Origin: Prasinococcaceae sp. CCMP 1430
Taxonomy: Eukaryota > Prasinodermophyta > Palmophyllophyceae > Prasinococcales > Prasinococcaceae
Assembly (NCBI GenBank): GCA_013416795.1
Contig: RQSC01000026.1
Coordinates: 398,518-462,517, forward strand
Length of the DNA: 64,000 nucleotides
Direction: 5' to 3'
Positions 8,457-18,805 of the stretch are shown piece after piece. The position numbers and the translations under genes are program-made. Each line of letters begins with the position of its first letter. Positions within the stretch are counted from its first letter, which is position 1. Under the pieces are notes generated by a model. It did not search any database. It was not told the DNA's origin and saw only the letters and a list, made by a program, of their open reading frames with translations.

Positions 8457-11453
8457 ATGGCGCCGTCGTCGCGCACGCGCGGCACGCACGGCGTTGCGCC
8501 AGTGATCGTGGCGCGCGTGCGGCCACAGGCGGGGGCTGCCGCAATAGGCGGCGCAGGGGGGGGCGCCACGGCGCTCGCGGCGCGCTCCGACGTGGTCGCG
8601 AGCCGCAACCGGGTGACGCTCGTCAAGCCCGGGGCGACAACCGGACAGGGGTACGAGGAGCACGAGCTGGACTACTGCTACGGCCCTGAGGCCACATCCA
8701 ACGACATCTACCGGCGCACGCTCGAACCCATTGTGCGGCGCGTCGTCGATGGTGTCAACGCCACCGTGCTCACGCTCGGTTCGACGGGCAGCGGCAAGAC
8801 GCACACCCTTGAGGGCGCCCCCACCGCGGCGACCGGGGAGGAGGGCGTGATCGTGCGCGCAGTGAAGGGGCTCTTCGAGATGCTGCACACCAAGGCGCGA
8901 AGCGAGGGCGAGCGCACCTCGGCGTCGGGAACGCGCGTCGGCAGGGAGTACGAGTACGAGGTCGAGACGCACTTCGTCGAGATTCTGGAGGAGAAATGCC
9001 GGGACCTGTACGCGCCGACCACGGACGGCTCGGGCGGCACCGGCGGCGCGGGGAGCCTGTCGGTGTCCGAGACCGCCGAGGACGGGTTCTACGTGGCCAA
9101 CCTGAGCGCCCGCGAATGCAGCGACGCCACCTCATTCGCTGAGCATTTCGCCGAGGCGCGGCGGCGGCGCGACACCAGCGAGACCGACATGGGCCTCACG
9201 CAAGAGCGTACGGCGGCGCTGCTCACTGTTCGCGTCAGGCAGGTGCAACCGCCGGGTTCTGGCAGTCTCATGGACAAGCCCACGCGCCTGGTGAGCACGC
9301 TCACTTTCGTGGATACGCCGGGGAGCGAGAGGCTCGGCATGGACCCCGAAGTGCTGAGGCTCCGCGAGGGGCCCACCCTCAACAAGGGCCTCCTCGCCCT
9401 CGGCCGTTGCGTACGCTCGCTCTCCGATCCGTCGACCGTCGAGTTCGCCGACCCGAGCGAGTCGATCCTCACCAGCCTCCTCGGTGGCTTCCTGGGAGGA
9501 AACTCGCTCGCCGTGGTTGTCGCGACGCTACGCGGTGGTGACTACGGCAACAGCACCACGACTATGGGCTACGTGGAACGCCTGCGCCGCATGCGCACGT
9601 TCCCAGTGCGCAACGGCGATGAGGCACGCGGCCTCCTGCGCAAGCTGCGGGCGGCGCGCATGCACGTGCAGGAAGCCCGCCGCGCGGAGGCGCAGCGCCT
9701 CGAGGCCCTCGCCGCCGAGGGAATTCCGGGCGGGTTGTCGGCCCAGCTCGCGCGCGTCCACGACCTGGAGGGGCAGCTGCTCGCCGAGCGCGAATCAAAC
9801 GCTACTTTGCAAGAGGAGCAAGCTGCGCTGCAAGGGCGCATCGCGCGCCTGCGTGAGCAGGGAGACAGCGCGCTTGGGTCCACCGAGGAGCTGCAGGCTG
9901 CGCTCGTTCGCTCTGAGGAAGGACGTCTCGAAGTGAGCAAAGTGCTCATCGAGCTTGAGATGGAGTACACGCGCTCCAAGGAGGAGGCTGACGGCAAGGC
10001 ACACCGCCTTGAGGAGCGCGTGCTGCAGCTCGAAGCTGAGCAACTGGAGCGCGCGGTGCGCTCAGACGCCGACAGCGTCGCCCGCAACGAGCTTGAGACG
10101 CTGGCGTCTAGCCTCACCGCCGAGCGCGACGAAAAAGTCGCGGAGCTTGAGGCAGAGCGCCTCAAGCTGGCGGGCATGACGGAGGAACGCGAGGCAGCTG
10201 TGCGCATGCGCGACAAACTGAGCGCATCCACTGCGCGCGCAGAGCGTGAGGCGGCCGATCTGCGCCAGCGCCTCGCGGCCGACCAGGACGTCGTCAAGGC
10301 TGCCATCCGCGATCGCGAGCGGATCAAAGAGGAGGAGCGGATCAAAGAGGGACTGTTGCGCGAGAAGGCAGAGCTTGAGGCCCGCGCCGATGCTGCCACC
10401 AAGGAGGTGACGCTGTCGCGTGTGGCGCTTGATGACGCGCGTGGAGAGTTTCGCAGGCAGCTCATGCAGCTGCTCAACGACGTCGGGGAGCTCAGCAGAA
10501 ACGTGCAGGGGGGCAGCGGGGACGGCAATGCGAGCGCGGGTGTGAACAACTTCCACTCGCTGGTCGAGTCGCTGGTGAGCGAGCTGAGCAAGCAGAGCGA
10601 CGTATCGACGCGCAGGCACGACAATGAAATGGACGAGCGAGAGAAGGCGCTCGTTGAGGCGCGGAGGGCGGTGAGGGCGCTCAAGGGGGGATACCGGGAT
10701 CTCAGGTACAGACTTGAGGACCTGGGAGCGGCGAACGCCGTGCCGCACGAAGACGAGGTGGCGCACACGGTGGACAGCGGCGCTGGCGAGGCCGAGGAGG
10801 CCACCCGGCGAGGCGTGGCCGCCCTCCGCGAGCACTGTCGCTCCCTGGAGCAACAGCTCAACTCCTACAGAATCGCCATGGTCACTGGCAAGCCGACGAA
10901 GGACATGCGCGGTGCCGACGTCGAGTCAGTCCTTTCCGCGACGCGCGACGCGAAGCAGCTCGCCGAAGAGAACGAGGCACTCCGCAAAGCTCTCGACCGC
11001 ATGCGAACACACGGCGCACACACGGCTGCGGGCGCGGGCGTGCCCGCGCCCGCCGGGGCGATTGTGGCGGATCTCGAGGTGGAAAACAAGGTGCTCCAGC
11101 GCAAGCTCGACGTGCTGCTGCAAGAAGACCCAGCAAAGGTCTCACTTGCCGAACAGGTGGTCAAGCTGAAGGATGAGATCGCGAGGAAGGCCCGTGGGGG
11201 CGGCAACGCAGGAGATGGCGGAGACGGAGACGACCTGTCGTACGCGTCGCTGCGCAAGCAGATGAAGGAGTTCGTGATCAACACACAGGCGGACCTCGAA
11301 CGTGACAAGGCGAAGCTGCAAGCGCGTTGTCTGTCTGCGGAGGGCCAGCTTGAGGAGCTCAACGAGTACATGAAGAAGTCAACCATCTCGTATCAGACCG
11401 AGATCATGCGTCTCAGAACTATTCTTGCGAAGCACGACCCGAGCTTCGCGTGA
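8457..11453 (+). CDS. Divergent kinesin-like motor protein
   Basis: Single exon, 998 residues from the ATG at 8457 (MAPSSRTRGTHG). The motor domain covers about residues 12-375: P-loop GSTGSGKTHTLEG (about 108-120), switch II DTPGSERL (canonical DLAGSE) at 286-293, the relay/L12 region LNKGLLALGRCVRSL and SILTSLLGGFLGGNS. The switch I motif (NxxSSRSH) is replaced by TDMGLTQERTAALLTVRV, so nucleotide sensing may be altered. After a neck near 375, coiled coil continues to about residue 980, with an in-frame duplication ERIKEE/ERIKEG near 10318-10350. The N-terminal motor suggests a plus-end kinesin; the subfamily is not assignable. Confidence 0.85.
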   Translation: MAPSSRTRGTHGVAPVIVARVRPQAGAAAIGGAGGGATALAARSDVVASRNRVTLVKPGATTGQGYEEHELDYCYGPEATSNDIYRRTLEPIVRRVVDGVNATVLTLGSTGSGKTHTLEGAPTAATGEEGVIVRAVKGLFEMLHTKARSEGERTSASGTRVGREYEYEVETHFVEILEEKCRDLYAPTTDGSGGTGGAGSLSVSETAEDGFYVANLSARECSDATSFAEHFAEARRRRDTSETDMGLTQERTAALLTVRVRQVQPPGSGSLMDKPTRLVSTLTFVDTPGSERLGMDPEVLRLREGPTLNKGLLALGRCVRSLSDPSTVEFADPSESILTSLLGGFLGGNSLAVVVATLRGGDYGNSTTTMGYVERLRRMRTFPVRNGDEARGLLRKLRAARMHVQEARRAEAQRLEALAAEGIPGGLSAQLARVHDLEGQLLAERESNATLQEEQAALQGRIARLREQGDSALGSTEELQAALVRSEEGRLEVSKVLIELEMEYTRSKEEADGKAHRLEERVLQLEAEQLERAVRSDADSVARNELETLASSLTAERDEKVAELEAERLKLAGMTEEREAAVRMRDKLSASTARAEREAADLRQRLAADQDVVKAAIRDRERIKEEERIKEGLLREKAELEARADAATKEVTLSRVALDDARGEFRRQLMQLLNDVGELSRNVQGGSGDGNASAGVNNFHSLVESLVSELSKQSDVSTRRHDNEMDEREKALVEARRAVRALKGGYRDLRYRLEDLGAANAVPHEDEVAHTVDSGAGEAEEATRRGVAALREHCRSLEQQLNSYRIAMVTGKPTKDMRGADVESVLSATRDAKQLAEENEALRKALDRMRTHGAHTAAGAGVPAPAGAIVADLEVENKVLQRKLDVLLQEDPAKVSLAEQVVKLKDEIARKARGGGNAGDGGDGDDLSYASLRKQMKEFVINTQADLERDKAKLQARCLSAEGQLEELNEYMKKSTISYQTEIMRLRTILAKHDPSFA

Positions 11454-11571
11454 CTCACAGTATTCTAATCATCACAAATTCCGTTCGACCCTCGCACCTC
11501 GTCTGCTCGCCGTTTCGCTCGTTCCAGCTCGCTTGCCGCCTGTGCCACACCGTGCGGCGACAGCGCCGCTG

Positions 11572-12794
11572 ATGGCGCTGCCATTGCGGCGCCGTTCGCG
11601 CGCCAGGAAGCACGCAGTCGCTCTCGCCGCGGCGGTGGTGCTTCTCGCCTCCGTTGCTGCGTGCGCAGCATGGGCGTTTCGCGTGCGCTGGACCGGGGCG
11701 GCGCGCCTTCGCCCGCCAGGTGCGGCGCCGATGGGCGCGAGCAGGGGCGGGGTGGCGCGCTACGTTGGCGAGCGCCTGCGCGCGGTTGGTGCTGGCGCTA
11801 GTGCCAACGCACCGCTGTGCGCCGTGCTGGCCGACACCGAGCTTTCCGGGGCAGTGGTACAGTGGGGTGCCGGGACGCACTTGACCACGCCAGGCGCGTG
11901 CTGCACCGCGTGCCGCGAGAACGCAGGGTGCAACGTGTGGGTCCACGAGAACGGCGGAGGCGAGTGCTGGCTCAAGCACCGCGACAGCCCATGGACGGAC
12001 GTGGACTTGCTACGCGGGCGCAGCTCGCGATGGTCGTCAGGTGTGCTGGCGGCGGCGTCTGACGAGCCGCCGCTCGCGGCTGGTGGCGGCACAGTGGGCG
12101 CGCCTGCTGCCCACGACGTCGTCATTGCAACGCGCTTGGGTGAGATACGCGTGAGGCTTCGTCGGCGACATGCGCCGCTCGCGGCCGCCTTTGTGGACGC
12201 CGTCGTCGCAGAGAGCGCCGAGGAGGGCAAGGCTGCGGGCTTGCGCTTCTACAGAGCGGAACCAGTGCCGCCGACGTGGGGCTCGAGCGATTTGCCCGAC
12301 ACTTGGGATGGGGGACGCTGGGGGCCGCCCTACGCGCTCCTACAGGGCACGCTGAAACCGCAGGGTAGCACAGTAAAGGCGGCCAAGGCCGATGCGGGCG
12401 AGGGCGCGAGGCCAGTGGTGCGGCGCGGCATGCTGGCCTGGGCTGGCGGCGGCGGCGGACCCGATTTCTTCTGCGCGCTTGCCGATCATCCTGAGGTGCG
12501 ACGCCCGCGCGCGAGCGCGCACATTGCGTCCACGCACGCTGCCGCGTGCCTTCTGTGCCCAATCGCTCACTCGCAACGCTCCGCACGCGCGCGCCAATCC
12601 TGCTCCCGCCCTCGCCTTCTTTTCAGTGGGGCAACGGACATACCGTGTGGGGGGAGGTGCTGGACATGACTGTGATCGACGAGATCATGCGACAGCCTCT
12701 CGTCGTGAAGAACTGGGGGAGCATCAACGCGACTGAGCTCGTGCAGCCAATGGAATTCACGTTGCGCGCGGGGCCACACGCGCAGAGGTCGTGA
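11572..12794 (+). CDS. Type II membrane protein with PAN/apple-like and cyclophilin-like domains
   Basis: Two exons, 11572-12495 and 12627-12794 (intron GTGCG...CAG, phase 0), 363 residues. A basic N-terminus (LRRRSRARKH) precedes a single hydrophobic span at about 14-36, typical of a Golgi/ER signal anchor. A Cys-rich PAN/apple-like segment follows (CCTACRENAGCNVWVHE, then CWLKHR). The rest resembles the cyclophilin-like fold: VVIATRLGEIRVRL, GMLAWAG, PDFFCALADHPE joined across the intron to WGNGHTVWGEV, the counterpart of the F-I-x-L...HT-x-F/W-G-x-V core of PPIases. Catalytic Arg and Phe positions are not clearly conserved, so isomerase activity is doubtful. It lies 118 bp after the kinesin on the same strand. 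Confidence 0.75.
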
Positions 12795-13062
12795 ACATAA
12801 GAATTCCATGATTTACAGCTCCTCAGCCCCGAGTCCGAGTCTCTCCATAGACTAAGCACCGACTTGGCAAGGTTGAGCTTGGTCTGCATTACCTCGGCCT
12901 CTGCGAGCTGCGAGCTGCGTGCTGCGTGCTGGGTGCTGTGCACCCGCCTGCGTGGCGCACGCCGCGGACAATGCAGCCTGCGCTGCGGGACGCGTGGCCT
13001 GCGCCGCAGGCTACGTGCGTACGCGCTACGCCAATGCTTTGCGTCTGAGGCCCGAGCTCAGC

Positions 13063-13785
13063 TCAGTCGCGCTTGGCGTTGCGTGCCGCGCCGCCACCAG
13101 CGAAGGGCGTCGCCGACGGCAGCAGGCGCGCGGAGACGAGCGCGAGCGAGATCACGTACGGAAGCTCGGGGCCCAGGAAACTGGGCAGATCGGGTGGAGA
13201 GAGCGGGCCCGCGGTGAACTCCATCAGCCAGTACTGGAAGATCGCATAGGACTTGCAGCCGACGAACATCAGCACCGGCGTCCTCAGCGCGTCGAGGCGC
13301 AGGATGAACATGGCGAGCACCGCCACGTAGCCCCACACGAGGCCGTACGCCGACACGCACGTAGCGACGCGCAGCCACTCCGGGCGGCTCAGGAAGAGAG
13401 GATTGGACGTCTCGGCATACTCGCGCGTGACCCGCACCATGTACGGCTCATGTGCAGATGCGGGCGTCAGTGGGCTCGAGCAGTAGTGCGTCTCGATCGC
13501 TGCGGACGAGCCGGTGAGAAGCAGGGCGCACAAGTCAGCGCTCACACTCGCACAGCAGAGCAGGCGACGCCTGCACGCGCGCACATGAGCCCGGTGGGGG
13601 CAGTGTGGGGGCAGTTCGGGGGAGGGGCACGCCAGGTGGCAAAAAACGACCTGTAAGCCCACCCGCCTAGCGATCCGCGCCGCACCGCGCGCGCGCGCGC
13701 GTGCGCGCGGCGCACCGACGCAGCTGAACACGAAGAACGCGTTGAGTGCGATGATCAGGTAGTCCACGCCGCGCGAGGGCCCCAT
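13063..13785 (-). CDS. EXPERA/TMEM97-like multi-pass membrane protein
   Basis: Start at 13785 (MGPSRGVDYLIIALNAFF); upstream in-frame codons run towards the end of DNA2. The C-terminal two thirds fit the EXPERA domain (EBP, TM6SF, TMEM97/sigma-2 receptor): NPLFLSRPEWLR, then membrane helices including YVAVLAMFILRLDAL, VLMFVGCKSYAIFQYW and PYVISLALVSARLL. This family acts in ER sterol isomerisation or cholesterol trafficking. The frame is open throughout, but residues about 24-75 (Arg/Ala/Pro/Cys-rich, about 13540-13720) look like an unspliced intron. The GTGCGCCGCGC at its 5' side resembles local donors, but the available AG sites do not restore frame, so I leave it unspliced. About 146 bp downstream of the DNA2 stop. 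Confidence 0.65.
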   Translation of the reverse strand: MGPSRGVDYLIIALNAFFVFSCVGAPRARARARGAARIARRVGLQVVFCHLACPSPELPPHCPHRAHVRACRRRLLCCASVSADLCALLLTGSSAAIETHYCSSPLTPASAHEPYMVRVTREYAETSNPLFLSRPEWLRVATCVSAYGLVWGYVAVLAMFILRLDALRTPVLMFVGCKSYAIFQYWLMEFTAGPLSPPDLPSFLGPELPYVISLALVSARLLPSATPFAGGGAARNAKRD

Positions 13786-13930
13786 CGGGACGCGCCTGCA
13801 CCGCGGGCGGCGCGCGCGACCCACTGCGCCACTTCCGCTGAGTGGCAGCAACCGCGCTGCACGCAGCACTGTGCGACTTTCAAGAAACGGTGCAGCCTGG
13901 GAAAGGCAGGGTATAGTGCCCACGAATTTA

Positions 13931-16900
13931 TTAGAGCGCTTGTGCTTGCGCGCCGGGTGCCGGCGCGGGCGACGCAGCAGAGGCCTCGAGCCGCGTCACG
14001 GGCACGACCTGGCCCTTGGCGGTGCAGAGCTGCAGGAGCCTCTCCGCGAGCGGCTCGGCGCGCAGCGTGTTTGCGTCGCCCACGAGGACAAGTTTTCTCT
14101 GGGCGCGGGTGAGCAGCACGTTGACGCGGCGCCAGTCGGAGAGGAGCCCCTTGGCCCTGCGATCGGGGTTGGAGCGCACGAAGCTCACGAGCACGCACGG
14201 ACAGTCGCGGCCCTGGCTCCTATCGACAGTGATCACCTCAGCGGCGGACACTCCGTCAGATCCGCCATCCGCCTCCGCTGAGCAGACGGCCAGCCGCTGA
14301 GCGATGCACTCCTCCTGCGCACGATACGGTGTGATGACCACAGCGTCGGTCATGCGCAGGCCCGCGGCGAGCAGTGCACTCAGCGACGAGGTCACCACCG
14401 AAACCTCGGCCGGGTTGAAGCGCTCGCCGCTGTTTCCGTCGCCCTTGCACCGCTCGTGCGCGGCGGCGCCTAGCGGCGAAGTATCCAGAAATACCACGCG
14501 CTTCGTCGCATCTGCCACGGCAGCCACCCACTCAGGCCGCGCCGGCGAGCTCGGCGCGAGCGGCTGCAGGTCCAGCATGCCACTCGCCACAGACTCGTTG
14601 CCGCACCGCAGGCGCCCATCGTACACCAGCGAATTCGACAGGTACATGATGTCCTCTGCCATACGATACTGCAACGAGAGCGTCACCAAAGCCTGAGGCT
14701 GCGTTTTGGCGAGCCGTTCGAAGAGGCTCACGCCAAGTCCGCCCTCACGGGCTGCCTCCGATCTGACCAGCGGCGGCAGCTGGTTGAGGTCGCCCACCAG
14801 CACAAAGCGTCGCGCGAGCAGCAACGGGCCCAGAATAATGGGCAGCGAGAGCTGGCCCGCCTCATCGACGATGCACACGTCGAAGCGCTGGTGCGCGAAG
14901 AAGTCCTGTGCCGACGCCAGGCACGTCGAGGCCACCACGCGCGCGCGCGTCACCTTAAGTGCGAGCTTAGCGGGGTCGCTTGACACGGAGGCGAGCGTGA
15001 AGGGCCGGACCTTGCCTGACACTTGCTCCTCGCGACCGATGCGCAGCACTGGCGCGTTTTCATCCGAGTCGATCAAGCGCTCGAGCAGGTTGTCGACTGC
15101 ACTGTGCGTGTGGCAGGTGAGCAGCACACGCTTGCCTGCCATGGCGAGCGCACGGATGCAGGCGGCGATGGTGGCGCTCTTGCCCGTGCCAGGCATGCCT
15201 TGAACGAGTGCGTACTCCTCGGTGCGCATCACGTGGCACACCGTATTGAGCTGGTCGGCATTCAGCCCACGCGCCCACGGTTGCTGCGCGACCATCGCGA
15301 CATTGAAAGACTTTGCATCCGCAAAGCGGGGCGGGCGGCCGTGGATGATGAGTTCGCGCAGGCGCTGCGCGGTGTCGCCGTCGGGCGTGCCGCCCGGCGC
15401 TGCCAGCCTGAGCACGTTGCCTCGCATTGTAGGGACGCCGACGGGCCCGTTGCTCTGACGATCGATGCGCCACTCCGTGGCCTCACGCGGAGGGCCTCCA
15501 GGCGCGGACACGAGCGCTCGACGAAGTGCCACGGTGATCTCAACGCCCGTTGGGCCGCCCTTGACCAGCCCTGCAGCCATCGGCACCGCCGGGCCGTGCG
15601 GTGGCACCGCGCTCACCATCACATAGTCGCCGTCGCGCAGGTTGCAACGCCTGGCCTTGGCTGACGCGTTGGACGCCTCCGACGCGCCGGAGCCACCGCT
15701 GGCCGGCGCGCCATCGCTTGAGGCATGCGCGCCAGGCTGGGCAAGCTGCCGCTCGCGGAACGAGTACACGTAGCTCCCGCCGAGCATCCGGTCGCTGCCC
15801 TTGCGTCCATTGCCACTCTCCGTGGGCGGTACGAGCTCCAGGCCAGCCATCGAGCGCGGGCCGGGAGGCATCGTCCACGCCGGCATGGCGCGCGTGATGG
15901 CCTCCGCCGCCACGGAGGCGGCGCTCCTGCCTTCTTTGTCGGGGCGCACGTCCACAGCCTCGAGCTCGATCAGGCGCAGCCAATTACGAACGAAGGCCTT
16001 CTCGTCGTCGACCAGATGACCGGCGTGCTGAGCGTAGTGCCCAGGGACACCGCTGCTCTGTTCCCCTCCGTTCTCGAGCGCGGCATGCGCGACCATGCAC
16101 TCGGGCCGCGAGCGGCACCACTTGCAGTTGCTCTCGCTGCTTGCCATCGACGGCAGCGCCAGGGCACCACCTGGCCGCAGCTTGGATGCGAGCAGGTTTC
16201 GGCGACACATGAGCGCCACCACGTCTGAGCGCGCTGGCCGTACGCCACGCATGGCCGCCGGCTTGGTATACAGCAAAAGTCCGTCCGGCAAGTCCCTAGT
16301 TTGGTACCTGTCCTGCAGCATAAGAGAATATAGCATCACCTGCGCCTTGTGCTCGGCATCTTTTGGCTTGCCTGTCTTGAACTCCAGCGGCATCACCATG
16401 TCGCGTGTCGTTGGCTGTTGTGGCGCCCGGCTGCGCGCCATCGCACTCGGCGCGCACTCGACCTGCCCATTGAGCGTCGCGTCAATCGCTCCCTTGAGCC
16501 CGAGCCGCGCCGAATGTATGGACTCCTCTATGTCCACCACGCGATCAAGCCGGAAGCGGTTTTCGTCACGCGAGTTGAAATCTAGCGGGACGTGCTGTTT
16601 GTTGGGCCCCAGGAAGGTCTTCGCCCAATCAGAGATGGGGGCGTAGTGCTCCTGCATCTTGCCAAGCGCATCAGCGGTGGACACCCCGGCCGCGTGCAAT
16701 TGCTCGTTGTTGCGCATCACAATCTCGGTGGCCTCCAGGGCGATCATGTCCAGATCAGCAGCATCGACGCCCTCCTTAATGACGCCCTGAAATAGTTCGT
16801 GCAGCATGGTGCCCGTGAGGGCGGCCGTGCGGTCACCCTCGGCATACTTCACCGTCTCTTGCAGGACTGAACGCCGTGCGCAAGGAAATGACGCGCCAAT

Positions 16901-18805
16901 CTTGCTACCGCTCAGCAGCACCTGAGGATGGGTCACTAGCAGGCCCTGAGCGCTGTCGATGATCAGCACCGCCTGGCCTTCTGGACCGCGTTCAACGCGT
17001 GGCGAAAGGACGTGCAGGCAATCCCCGGGCTCGAGCATCGCGGCCGACTCGGCAAAGGCATCGCGCACGATGCACGTATAGCCCACCCGGCCAGGCTCAT
17101 CTGGCCGCTCGCTGCGCGCGCTGTGCGATTTGTGCTCCTCGGTGGTGTGGTGTACTTCTAGCTGCAAGTCGACCTGGCCAGTGACGGCCATGCCAATCAC
17201 CATGAAACGCTCAGGCACGGAGCTCGAGCTGTCGAATGGCGCAGGCGTCAGCGCGGCCCCTGCGATGCCCTCCTGCTGGCGCGCCAGCGGTACTTGCTGC
17301 GGTAACTGCTGCTGCTGCTGCTGCTTTGGCTGCACTTGGACGGCTGCCACCGCCGCGGCCTGTTGCTTTTGCAGACGCTCCGCCTCGATGTCCGCGAGCA
17401 TCTGCGCGAGCAGGTCCTCGCTGTCCTCGAACGGATCCGCATTCCTGGCGGCATCTTTCGCCGGCGTGGCGCCACGCACGCGCTCGAGTCGCCCCAGCGG
17501 CGATGAACGCGGGCCGTTCCGGGCATGGGCGCCTCCTTGCAGCGGCAAGCGGTGTGCGGACGAGGGCGGTTGCGCTTGCAAGCGACCTCCTGGAGGGCCC
17601 GACGCGGGGCCCTGGCTCCTGATCTGTGCTCCGGCAGGCCGCGCGCACTGGTCCGCAGCACCCTCCGCACAATGCAAGTGTGCCTGCCGCGCAGTTGGCG
17701 TTATCTGCGACATGGTGGCCATCGGCCCACCCGGCCGGTCGGCCGTGGCAGCGGCCTCCTCCGCGTGCTCGGGGATCGACGGGAGCGCGCGATGGCGGCC
17801 AGCGTCTGACCCAGCGTGGTCGCCGTCCCGGGGCTGCGCATCCGGGTGCGCTTGCACAGTGCCCCTGGGCGACGCCGGCGCCCTCTGCCGCCCCGGCGCG
17901 AGACCCTCCAAGCTTTGCCGCCTGTCCATCACGCCTTCGAGCTCCTCCAGCAGGTCGAGGACGTGCTTGCGCCGCTGTTGCTTGGGCTGCCCCGAGGCCC
18001 CGAGGCTGCTGCGGCCCCTGCCGCTGCGACGGCCCGCGCCGCCGCTGCTGCGCCTGCGTGCTTTTGTGGCGCTGCGCTTGCGGCCCGAGCGCAGCGTCGC
18101 AGCGTCTTCAACCGCCGCCAGCGCCTCCGTGAGCAGGTCGACGTCATTGCCCGCGCCTGAACCCCCAGCGCTGCCGCGCCTCAGCCGCTCATCGGGACTC
18201 CACGCGCGCCGGGCAGCTCGCTCCCCCGACGCCCCGTCTGCCTGCTGCTGCTGCTGCTGCTGCTGCCGATCCGGCGCCTGAGGCGCATCGTCGCGTGGCG
18301 CCCCCTGTGTGAGAAAAGGCATGCTCGGCATGCGCACAGGCGTGTGCTGCGCCTGCGCGCTCGCGCCGGCGGGCGGGCGGCGTTTCTCGGTGACCTTGCG
18401 CAGCAGCGCGGTGACGTTGCGTCCCGATCCCCTGCGCGCCTCGTCCACGCGCGCGAACGGGACGCGCGGGTGCTCGGTGGGGGACGTGCACCACACGATG
18501 TCATCGGCCTGCTGCTCGAAAGCCGCCGCGCTCGCACGCGGCAGCGGCGCGCGGCGCTGCCGACGCGGCGGCGGCCGCTCGGGCGCCAGCCGCTGCTGGC
18601 TGTGCTGACTGTCGCTGGGATTGTGCGGGGCCTGCGAAGCGGGCTGGCCCCCTCCGGCACCGGACGCGCCGTTGGACCCGCCGCCCTGGGCGGCGCTGCC
18701 CCCACTGCTGGCGAAGGGCCCGCGGCCGGGACCTGGCTGCGCCTGCGCCTGCGCCGGCTGCACCGAAGGCGCCCCGCGACCCGAGTGCGCTTCCCGATGG
18801 CGCAT
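13931..18805 (-). CDS. DNA2: DNA replication ATP-dependent nuclease/helicase DNA2
   Basis: Single exon, 1624 residues from the ATG at 18805. The N-terminal 530 residues are low complexity with Gln tracts. The RecB-like nuclease follows: GAIDATL (metal Asp, near 772), PLEFKTGK (Glu and Lys, near 804), and iron-sulfur Cys residues FPCARR (near 638) and CKWCRSRPEC (near 893). The SF1B helicase has GMPGTGKSATI (Walker A, near 1202), VDEAGQLSLP, VGDLNQLPPLV, LQYRMAED, TVDRSQGRDC and NVLLTRAQRKLVLVGD. DNA2 trims Okazaki flaps and resects DNA ends with RPA and a RecQ partner. The stop overlaps TAATAAA. Divergent from the GON4L-like gene. Confidence 0.95.
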   Translation of the reverse strand: MRHREAHSGRGAPSVQPAQAQAQPGPGRGPFASSGGSAAQGGGSNGASGAGGGQPASQAPHNPSDSQHSQQRLAPERPPPRRQRRAPLPRASAAAFEQQADDIVWCTSPTEHPRVPFARVDEARRGSGRNVTALLRKVTEKRRPPAGASAQAQHTPVRMPSMPFLTQGAPRDDAPQAPDRQQQQQQQQADGASGERAARRAWSPDERLRRGSAGGSGAGNDVDLLTEALAAVEDAATLRSGRKRSATKARRRSSGGAGRRSGRGRSSLGASGQPKQQRRKHVLDLLEELEGVMDRRQSLEGLAPGRQRAPASPRGTVQAHPDAQPRDGDHAGSDAGRHRALPSIPEHAEEAAATADRPGGPMATMSQITPTARQAHLHCAEGAADQCARPAGAQIRSQGPASGPPGGRLQAQPPSSAHRLPLQGGAHARNGPRSSPLGRLERVRGATPAKDAARNADPFEDSEDLLAQMLADIEAERLQKQQAAAVAAVQVQPKQQQQQQLPQQVPLARQQEGIAGAALTPAPFDSSSSVPERFMVIGMAVTGQVDLQLEVHHTTEEHKSHSARSERPDEPGRVGYTCIVRDAFAESAAMLEPGDCLHVLSPRVERGPEGQAVLIIDSAQGLLVTHPQVLLSGSKIGASFPCARRSVLQETVKYAEGDRTAALTGTMLHELFQGVIKEGVDAADLDMIALEATEIVMRNNEQLHAAGVSTADALGKMQEHYAPISDWAKTFLGPNKQHVPLDFNSRDENRFRLDRVVDIEESIHSARLGLKGAIDATLNGQVECAPSAMARSRAPQQPTTRDMVMPLEFKTGKPKDAEHKAQVMLYSLMLQDRYQTRDLPDGLLLYTKPAAMRGVRPARSDVVALMCRRNLLASKLRPGGALALPSMASSESNCKWCRSRPECMVAHAALENGGEQSSGVPGHYAQHAGHLVDDEKAFVRNWLRLIELEAVDVRPDKEGRSAASVAAEAITRAMPAWTMPPGPRSMAGLELVPPTESGNGRKGSDRMLGGSYVYSFRERQLAQPGAHASSDGAPASGGSGASEASNASAKARRCNLRDGDYVMVSAVPPHGPAVPMAAGLVKGGPTGVEITVALRRALVSAPGGPPREATEWRIDRQSNGPVGVPTMRGNVLRLAAPGGTPDGDTAQRLRELIIHGRPPRFADAKSFNVAMVAQQPWARGLNADQLNTVCHVMRTEEYALVQGMPGTGKSATIAACIRALAMAGKRVLLTCHTHSAVDNLLERLIDSDENAPVLRIGREEQVSGKVRPFTLASVSSDPAKLALKVTRARVVASTCLASAQDFFAHQRFDVCIVDEAGQLSLPIILGPLLLARRFVLVGDLNQLPPLVRSEAAREGGLGVSLFERLAKTQPQALVTLSLQYRMAEDIMYLSNSLVYDGRLRCGNESVASGMLDLQPLAPSSPARPEWVAAVADATKRVVFLDTSPLGAAAHERCKGDGNSGERFNPAEVSVVTSSLSALLAAGLRMTDAVVITPYRAQEECIAQRLAVCSAEADGGSDGVSAAEVITVDRSQGRDCPCVLVSFVRSNPDRRAKGLLSDWRRVNVLLTRAQRKLVLVGDANTLRAEPLAERLLQLCTAKGQVVPVTRLEASAASPAPAPGAQAQAL

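Noticed and set aside
9569-10861. 430-codon Ser/Arg-rich frame antisense to the kinesin coiled coil
   Set aside because: Antisense frames of Glu/Leu/Arg-rich coiled coils stay open in GC-rich DNA; no motif seen.
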